Positions 57,019-64,000 of a stretch of 64,000 nucleotides of DNA are shown here, piece by piece (the first letter of the stretch is position 1; every line of letters begins with the position of its first letter). This stretch comes from an uncultured Clostridia bacterium (GTDB lineage: Bacteria; Bacillota; Clostridia; Oscillospirales; Acutalibacteraceae): assembly GCA_947369085.1 (NCBI GenBank), contig CANBJR010000008.1, forward strand, positions 1 to 64,000, written 5' to 3'. A program made the position numbers and the translations under genes. The notes beneath the pieces were generated by a model that was not told the origin of the DNA, made no database searches, and saw nothing but the letters and a program-made list of their open reading frames with translations.

Positions 57019-59718
57019 ATTGCGATAGGTAAAGCTTTGATACTATCTCCACCTTTTCCCCCGCCTAGCACCGTGCGTGAGCCTTTCGGACTCACACGGC
57101 GCCCCATCGATATTAATATTTCTGTTTATTTAGTGTTAACTTCAAAGTATAAAAAATTAAATTGCAGTATTACCTGCTAAAACTCGAAACTTATTTATTT
57201 TATCAAGTTGAGACCTATCGGGTTTGATTTTATTTAGATATGTTTGTATAGTTTCTTTATTGGTTGCGTGTATAAGAATATGAATATCTTTATGGATAAT
57301 TATTAAGTTTTTATACTTATCATCGCCACCCATACTTAACGGTTTTATATGGTGGCAATGTATTTCATCAATCCATAATGTGTTTCCTGTTACAGCACAC
57401 TTTCCATATTGTGATGCATAAACAGAAACTCTATTATCCAAATATTCAACGCTTTTATCAGGCAGATAAGAAGTAGCTAACATATGAAGAACTTTTATAG
57501 TGTGTTCATCAAATTTCAGGTTTTTATGAATTTCCTTCCTACCTTCTTCTGTATACTTACATATCCTAATCTTCTTGTACATAGGATTTTTAGTTTGGAT
57601 ATATCCTATAGGACATATAGGTTCATCACAAATAAATCTTATCATTTTGCTTTTACCATATCTATCCGATATATACTTTCTTCCTATTGTACCTATTCTT
57701 TTAACTTGTTGTTTTAGCCGATTATATATTATTTTATTTATCTGATATTGAATTGCCATACAATCAATTGTAACTGCTGTGGCATATCTATAATAATTAT
57801 GAATACCAAAAACCATTGAATTGTATCTTTTGATTTGCAATACTTTATCCCTCAAATCACCTGAATATTCTATTACTTTGATTTGATTTTTGAGTTTTTC
57901 TGTTTCACTTTTTATAGCCTTATCAGACATATGTGACCTAACAACAAATCTATTACCTTTCTTAACTGCTTTTAATTTAAAACCCAAAAAGTCAGAATAA
58001 CGCTTTTTTAGATTAACAACTTTTGACTTTTCTTCGCTTATTTCAAGTTTTAATCTGTCTTTCAACCACTTCTTTACAGCAATAAACACCTTATCTGCAT
58101 CACTGCGTTTTCGACAGAATATTTTGAAATCATCTGCATATCTAACAATGTACATTTCCTTCAAATTACTTGAACGCAGAACCATATTTATGTAACTTCT
58201 ACATTCCGACACACCATTACGATTTTTACTTAGTTTGTATTTCTTGTGTGTTGGCATAGTTTCCCATTGGCTACTTACCCACCAATCTAATTCATTAAGA
58301 ACTATATTCGCAAGCAAAGGCGACAGTATACCACCTTGCGGTGTTCCTTTATTTGGATATATCGTATTTCCATTAGGTAGCACAACAGGAGATTTTAACA
58401 TTTGTTTTATTATGCAGATTAGTTGTTTATCTCTTATTCCTAAATTCCACATTTGCCGTATTAGTTTCGAATGGTTAACATTATCAAAGAAACCTTTGAT
58501 ATCAATATCAACTACATAATGTAGATTTTGTTTTTGTATCATTTTATAGCATTGTGCAAGTGCATTTTCTGCTGACCGGTTTGGTCTAAAGCCATTATTC
58601 CTTTCGTGAAATTTTGCTTCACATATAGGTTCAAGCACTTGCAGTATACATTGTTGCACTATACGGTCAATAATTGTTGGAATACCAAGCGGTCTGACTT
58701 TACCATTAGGTTTAGGAATTTCTACTCTTCTTACTGGTTTAGGTTTATAAAATTCAAGCTTGTTACGGACAATCTCAACTAATTTTTCAGCGGACAGTTT
58801 TTCAATATCTTTAATACTTCTATTATCTGTACCGCAAGTATTACTTCCTGAATTTCTTTTGATATTTCTGTATGCAAGTTTAATATTATTTTCATCTTTG
58901 ATTAAATTCATAAGATTAGTAAAAATATAGTTATCCTTACTTTTTGCATATAGTTCATCAAAACACTCTTGCAGGTCATAATATTCCGAATGTCTTAATT
59001 TTCTTTGCTTTGTCATAGGCAACTCCCCCTTTCAGGTTTGTTTTTCTCGGATTTCTCCTAATCATACTCGAAGCTATGATTATTAACACCTTAACAAAAT
59101 ATTAGTAACGACTTGTGGCTGTCCCTCCGTTTTCCATTACAGAAAACATCATAGGTAGTGCCACGACTTGACCCATAATCAAAACAGCTTATTTTTCTTC
59201 GTCTGTACCACATCTGTGTATTATGGGTTGCCACGTTCCGATAGTCCTATCTTTACATATATACTTAGGTGCCTTGCTCTAAGCCTGACAGCTTGATGAT
59301 GCCTGTAACATCATAAGGTATTTCATATCGGAAAATCTTACTTTACCTCACTGTCACTGCACAAAGGCAGTCTATACATTTCTATATAGTCGAGTTTTAG
59401 ACCCGTACATTCGCAGGTTTGTCAGACAATAATGTCATTCTCACCATATATATTTTATAGACCCCCGACCTATAGGATACATCATTTATCTCTAAACAAC
59501 TTTCGTATCATACCTTGATATGACTTACGGTATCTCTCAGCCGACTTCACCGAGCTTCTGACAAATTCCATTACAGAAAATGCCAGTCGGAGTATTAGGG
59601 AAGGCGTTTCAAGGCGTTACCCTATCATTCCACCTTTCGGACTATCAGTTCTACTAAACAGAACTATATTACGTTCATATTTTAGTGCCTAACCTTTTCA
59701 GTTAGGAACGTGTCGCAC
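57019..59718 (-). mobile_element. Group II intron inserted in traG/virD4
   Basis: 5' end GTGCG at 59718; domain V-like GCGCCGTGTGAGTCCGAAAGGCTCACGCACGGTGC; 3' end ..GCAAT at 57019; exact exon junction restores FCDEFG-T-LPKIDS; 2700 bp. Confidence 0.93.
57157..59022 (-). CDS. ltrA: Group II intron reverse transcriptase/maturase with HNH endonuclease domain
   Basis: FxVxYADDF (IVRYADDFKIFC), GTPQGGILSPLLANI, C-terminal CAVTGNTLWIDEIHCHHIKPLSMGGDD. Confidence 0.96.
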   Translation of the reverse strand: MPMTKQRKLRHSEYYDLQECFDELYAKSKDNYIFTNLMNLIKDENNIKLAYRNIKRNSGSNTCGTDNRSIKDIEKLSAEKLVEIVRNKLEFYKPKPVRRVEIPKPNGKVRPLGIPTIIDRIVQQCILQVLEPICEAKFHERNNGFRPNRSAENALAQCYKMIQKQNLHYVVDIDIKGFFDNVNHSKLIRQMWNLGIRDKQLICIIKQMLKSPVVLPNGNTIYPNKGTPQGGILSPLLANIVLNELDWWVSSQWETMPTHKKYKLSKNRNGVSECRSYINMVLRSSNLKEMYIVRYADDFKIFCRKRSDADKVFIAVKKWLKDRLKLEISEEKSKVVNLKKRYSDFLGFKLKAVKKGNRFVVRSHMSDKAIKSETEKLKNQIKVIEYSGDLRDKVLQIKRYNSMVFGIHNYYRYATAVTIDCMAIQYQINKIIYNRLKQQVKRIGTIGRKYISDRYGKSKMIRFICDEPICPIGYIQTKNPMYKKIRICKYTEEGRKEIHKNLKFDEHTIKVLHMLATSYLPDKSVEYLDNRVSVYASQYGKCAVTGNTLWIDEIHCHHIKPLSMGGDDKYKNLIIIHKDIHILIHATNKETIQTYLNKIKPDRSQLDKINKFRVLAGNTAI

Positions 59719-60892
59719 TTCCGAACTCGTCGCAGAAGAACACACAACGATTTTTCAGTACACCGCCGTTTTCATTTGCGACTGAAAGTATCTCACGGTA
59801 GAGCTGTTGGATAATCAGCGAAACCATAAAGAAAGTGTTGGGATTTTCTTCCGGCATCACGATAAATATTGCACACTTTTCGTTGCAGAATTTTTCAGCG
59901 TCTATTTCTGTATCAAAACACAAAAGCTGTTCAAGCTCGGAGTCGAGAAAAGCATTCAGCCTTGACAATGCCGTACTCATAACGCTTGACATAGCTTGTT
60001 CAGCGGTATTTAGTGCTGCTCCTGCAAACCATTTTGCCTTATGGTCGTCAGGAAGATAGACCATTAAAAGCTGAAACTGATTTTTGCCTTTCTTGTTAGT
60101 CGGTGCAAGTAATTCCTGAATGATTTTGAACACCGAAACAATATGCCGTTCTTCGGGTTCGCAGAATTCCGAAACAAGCAAAATAGTTGCTGTTAAAAGT
60201 CCCTCTGCCGCATCATAAAAGTAAGCGTTCTGTCCGAACGAAGCCGAGTCCATTCCCGAAAGAATAATTGTTTTTGAAATGATTTTTGCATACTTTTCTG
60301 CCCTTGCCTTGTAAACAAGCTGTTCGGGTTCGGCTTTGTATAAGTCCATATACTTGTTCACGAGGTGCAAAAGATTGTTGCCGTGTGAGCGTGTGGGATT
60401 ACGCAAATCTATAACAGAAATTTTGTAGCCGTAATACTTTTCTGCAATAGTTCCATAATTGCGAACAACATCTCCCTTTGTGTCGGTTACCATGAATGAC
60501 ATACCCGTAGCGCAGGCATACTCAATGCAAGGATAAAGCCAATAGGCAGTCTTACCGACACCGGCAGCACCAATCATCAGAGCATGAACATCTCCTGTGT
60601 CAACCATTGCTGTTGTTCCAGTTTTGCTGTTCTTACAGCCGACAACTATTCCTTGCTCCGATGGTCTGCTTTCGGGATTTGTACGCCATTCTTCGGGTTT
60701 GAAATCAATCTGCTTGTATGTTCTCTTTATCTCTTTTTTAGTTGCCCAACGAGCCGTTCCGTGCTGACCTTGTCCGACCGTCTTGTTCTTTATGCGGTTG
60801 AGTGAATAGTAATTGCCAACCGTAGAAATGATTATGAACAGGGCAAACATTGAACCTGTGACAATAATCAGAGTTATAATACCTGAGGACAT
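59719..60892 (-). CDS. VirD4/TraG-like coupling protein, exon 1
   Basis: Walker A MIGAAGVGKTAYWLYP; FFCDEFG; exon lengths 1174+755=1929 nt, divisible by 3. Confidence 0.92.
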
Positions 60893-61794
60893 AATTTTTC
60901 ATCTCCTTCTTCAACAAATTTCAAATCTTCGTTCCAGTCTTTATGAGTTGGAACAAGAATTTCGTTTTGGATATTCATCGAATTTAATTTATCGGCTATG
61001 CGTTTATTTGCTTTCTGACCGGCTTCGTCATTGTCAAAGCACAAGAACACATTTTTGATATTTGGGTTGTCTTTAAGACATTGAAAAAGCACCCTGTCCG
61101 AGACGGAACAGGATGTCGCATAGCTTTGATTTTTCCAATTTTCCTTATGCATACTTATGAACGACAACATATCAATCGGAGCTTCGAATAAAAATATCTT
61201 GTCGCTTGTACCGTGCCAATGAAAGCTGAACTCAGGTTGACTGCCTGCAACATTTCCCTTGTACGGATTGCTTGTCACCGTTCCTCTCTTGTGTGCGTGG
61301 CGAGGTTTACCGCTTGAATCGTAACCTACAAATACCGCATTGTGATAATCGGCTGACTCATAAATCATCTTCCTTCGTACAAATTCATAAAGCACATCCT
61401 TATCAATGCCACGAGTCAACAGCAGATAAGAAAAAACTCTGCTCATTCTGTCATTTCTCGGCGGCAGTTCAAAGGGCTTGTGTACTCTTTCTATAGGCGG
61501 TGAGGTTATGATTTTACCGCCACAGTTATTCAAAAGCATTTCTACCGCTTCGGCATAGTCCTTGTTGTAAAATCTGCGGACAAAATCAACCGCATCACCG
61601 CCTATCTGTTCGTACTGATGATACCAGAGGTGACCTCTGATTGTTACCTTTTGCGAGCCGTCAAGCCATTCATACTCCGAGCCTGATTTCCTGACTTTCT
61701 CGCCTTGACCGATTAAAAAATTAGCAAGGTCTGTTCGCCTTGCCTGCTCCCGCTGTTCTTTTGTAAAATGAATGTAGGTTGATATTTTAATCAC
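60874..61794 (-). CDS. DUF3991/TOPRIM domain protein
   Basis: LANFLIGQGEKVRKSGSEYEW...; TOPRIM-like IFLFEAPIDMLSF and VFLCFDNDEAGQKANKRI. Confidence 0.9.
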   Translation of the reverse strand: MIKISTYIHFTKEQREQARRTDLANFLIGQGEKVRKSGSEYEWLDGSQKVTIRGHLWYHQYEQIGGDAVDFVRRFYNKDYAEAVEMLLNNCGGKIITSPPIERVHKPFELPPRNDRMSRVFSYLLLTRGIDKDVLYEFVRRKMIYESADYHNAVFVGYDSSGKPRHAHKRGTVTSNPYKGNVAGSQPEFSFHWHGTSDKIFLFEAPIDMLSFISMHKENWKNQSYATSCSVSDRVLFQCLKDNPNIKNVFLCFDNDEAGQKANKRIADKLNSMNIQNEILVPTHKDWNEDLKFVEEGDEKLCPQVL

Positions 61795-61987
61795 TTCCTT
61801 GAGTATAATATTTTTTCTTTCTGCTGTAATATCTTAGATTGGGTAGTTCTTCTCTTATCACTGTGACAGGAGGCACCTATCAACGATTGGGTGCAGTTAT
61901 TCCTTGGCGGAAAGTGGATTATTTGATAGACAACTTTCTTTTTATGTGGTATGATAATGGCAAAATATTTGACCGATAAATCGGAAT

Positions 61988-62614
61988 TTGACGAAGTGGT
62001 GGAATTCTATGAATAAATACGAAATGCGCTCAAAAAGAAGCTATGATAAGAAAGCGGAAAATTATGATTCGACCTTTGATGGGAAATTTACAGTAAAATT
62101 CAAAGAAATGATGTATAAATCAGTTTGCATCAATAATGACGATATCGTAGTCGATGTTGCTTGTGGAAATGGACATTTCCTGCATACGCTTAATAAGATG
62201 CATTGTTTTAAGGGATACGGTGTTGACATTTCTGAAAAGATGGTAGAACAGGCTAAGAAACTTAACCCCAAAATGCAATTTTACATCTCCGGTTGCGAAT
62301 CGCTTCCATTCAAAAATCAGGAAGTAGATGTAATGACTGTTTGTGCTGCATTTCACCATTTTCCCGATGTTCAAAAGTTTGCTGACGAAGCAAGTAGAGT
62401 AATAAAACACAGTGGTGTGATATATATCGCGGAGGTGTATTTGCCCACTGTTTTGAGAGTGATTTGCAATCCCTTTGTAAAATTATCTAAAGCTGGTGAT
62501 GTTAAGTTTTATTCACCGAACGAAATTATTTCATTATTTGAGAAAAATGGTTTCGAGAATATCGGTATTGAAATTAGTGGAAAAGTTCAACTGATAAAGT
62601 TGCAAAGGATTTGA
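61988..62614 (+). CDS. Class I SAM-dependent methyltransferase
   Basis: VVDVACGNGHFLHTL motif I; opposite strand to flanking ICE genes. Confidence 0.88.
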   Translation: MTKWWNSMNKYEMRSKRSYDKKAENYDSTFDGKFTVKFKEMMYKSVCINNDDIVVDVACGNGHFLHTLNKMHCFKGYGVDISEKMVEQAKKLNPKMQFYISGCESLPFKNQEVDVMTVCAAFHHFPDVQKFADEASRVIKHSGVIYIAEVYLPTVLRVICNPFVKLSKAGDVKFYSPNEIISLFEKNGFENIGIEISGKVQLIKLQRI

Positions 62615-62634
62615 CAAATTCCGGTTTATCAAAC

Positions 62635-64000
62635 TTACATCTTCAACCCCTGAGCTTGCTTCTTATCATTTATCTTCTGCTGAAGCTTTTTATCCGTCCT
62701 TTGTACTTTCTGCTTTTCCTCAAAGCGAAGCCTACTTTGAATCATATTACAGAGGTAACGCAGGAGATAAAGAGAGGAAACTGCAACGCTGTTGCGGTTG
62801 GTTTTAATTGAATAACGAGGATACAGAACACCTCTGCCTGAATCAAAGTCTGATTCGGCAGAGGTGTTTTCTTCATGTTCAAAGGGATTTGAAACAGGTT
62901 CTTCTGTATTCTCGCTTTCTTCCGCTTCATCTTCGATGACATTTAATTTAATCGCTTCCTTGATTACTGCATTCTTGATTGACTTGAATTCCTTGTTTTG
63001 GGCAAGAGGAATTCTGTCAGGCATTTCATCCGTGTAGGTGCGGATTGTATTCTCCTTTTGCTCATACCAAAGGTTATATAGTTTTCTGATTCTGTCATCA
63101 TTTGCAAGCTCATCAACAATGGAATCAACGATTGCTTTCACATCAGGCTTGAGATAGCCATAAACCTTTTTGCCTTTTGTTTTTGAAAGCCTGTCGGCGA
63201 GTTTCAACAGCTTATGCTGAATTGACGCACTGATATATATTTCTGAGTTGATTTTTGAAACCAAATCCTCTACAATGTCACGAGCCTCAGCACGGAGCTT
63301 ATCCCTGTGTTCTGTCTGTTTTTGATAAATACTTATCAAGTCCTGACGTAAGATTACCTTTGCAAGGTTTGACTTGATATTTTCAATTCCTTTTTCAGTC
63401 AGATATGCTTCGTTGGGCTTTGTAGAATATGCAATCATATGAATGTGAGGATGATGTCCCTCGTTATGAAACGCCGCATACCATCTAAAATTTTCAGGAG
63501 CGATTTTCATATTTTCTGCTATCATATTTCGTTGTGAGCGAATGAGATTCATCCAAGCTTTTGCATTGTTGTAACCCAGTCGTTCTGCATCCTCGCGCTT
63601 CAAAGAAATGATGTGAGTCCATACATTACTCTTGCTTTCTGCAACCTCTTTTTGCACATCAGATAAAACTATCGGCACACCGTCATCGGTAAATAAGCCA
63701 TGTGAAGATACTTTTTCTACTCTCGGTCGCTGTGCAATGTAGCTTACATATTTCTCACGGTCACCGAATAGTTCAGCGTGAGTTTCAGCAATCCGCAAAA
63801 TCAATTCGTCTGCATTACCTCTGTTCGGCTTATCAAGATAATCCTGATACTCATACAAATCCTTTGAGTCAGGATAGTCAGAAAGCAATTTCTTAATAAT
63901 CTGCTTTTGTTTTTCAGTCGCTTCCATGAACTTTTGTGTGCTGTCAGCCTTTTCAACTCCGTCACGGGTGGCAATGTACGAAATATAATTTCCGATATGA
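62635..64000 (-). CDS. MobP-type relaxase (5' end beyond window)
   Basis: HNEGHHPHIHMIAYST metal-binding HxH; frame stays open upstream of 63927 (HIGNYISYIATRDGVEKADSTQKFMEATEK). Confidence 0.88.
   Translation of the reverse strand, partial: HIGNYISYIATRDGVEKADSTQKFMEATEKQKQIIKKLLSDYPDSKDLYEYQDYLDKPNRGNADELILRIAETHAELFGDREKYVSYIAQRPRVEKVSSHGLFTDDGVPIVLSDVQKEVAESKSNVWTHIISLKREDAERLGYNNAKAWMNLIRSQRNMIAENMKIAPENFRWYAAFHNEGHHPHIHMIAYSTKPNEAYLTEKGIENIKSNLAKVILRQDLISIYQKQTEHRDKLRAEARDIVEDLVSKINSEIYISASIQHKLLKLADRLSKTKGKKVYGYLKPDVKAIVDSIVDELANDDRIRKLYNLWYEQKENTIRTYTDEMPDRIPLAQNKEFKSIKNAVIKEAIKLNVIEDEAEESENTEEPVSNPFEHEENTSAESDFDSGRGVLYPRYSIKTNRNSVAVSSLYLLRYLCNMIQSRLRFEEKQKVQRTDKKLQQKINDKKQAQGLKM

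Larger units (their letters stand above)
39622..64000. mobile_element. Integrative conjugative element (left end and partial body)
   Basis: tRNA-Asn 3' fragment at left edge; DUF3789/TnpW-like, HTH, TraG, TOPRIM, relaxase in one orientation. Confidence 0.6.

Noticed and set aside
57060-57110. CCGTGC/GCACGG-like hairpin as a fourth kissing RNA
   Set aside because: It is domain V of the group II intron
1-64000. CRISPR array or diversity-generating retroelement
   Set aside because: No regularly spaced repeats; the only RT is the group II intron protein, with no template/variable repeat pair noticed

Overview
Low-GC Firmicutes (Clostridia/Ruminococcus-like, judged from dockerins and gene content) segment with three blocks. 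(1) About 1-5.4 kb is chromosomal genes: TetR, GNAT, TfoX-like, AraC, and a frameshifted beta-propeller lipoprotein. (2) About 5.6-38 kb (possibly to 39.5 kb) is an apparently complete HK97-type siphovirus prophage with a large serine integrase, an operator-rich lysogeny switch, an early region (helicase-methylase fusion, circularly permuted C5 methylase, DnaN-like clamp, PAPS-reductase-like protein, HUH Rep), packaging, head, tail and lysis genes. (3) About 39.6-64 kb looks like one end and part of the body of an ICE. It starts at a 3' fragment of tRNA-Asn, followed by a mazF remnant and small ICE genes. A dockerin/lipoprotein cluster and a two-component cluster follow, then traG/virD4 interrupted by a group II intron whose boundaries can be set exactly, a TOPRIM protein and a relaxase that runs off the window. 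The most novel signal is a three-copy structured RNA in prophage early-region intergenic gaps: two hairpins with an 8-nt and a 6-nt loop whose 6-nt cores are perfectly complementary (kissing loops), with compensatory changes between copies. Other leads are the permuted methyltransferase, a sensor gene split by one in-frame TAG, an A8 frameshift, a GC-discordant dockerin chimera, and promoters with operators embedded in the 17-bp spacer. All calls are from reading the sequence; no searches were run.
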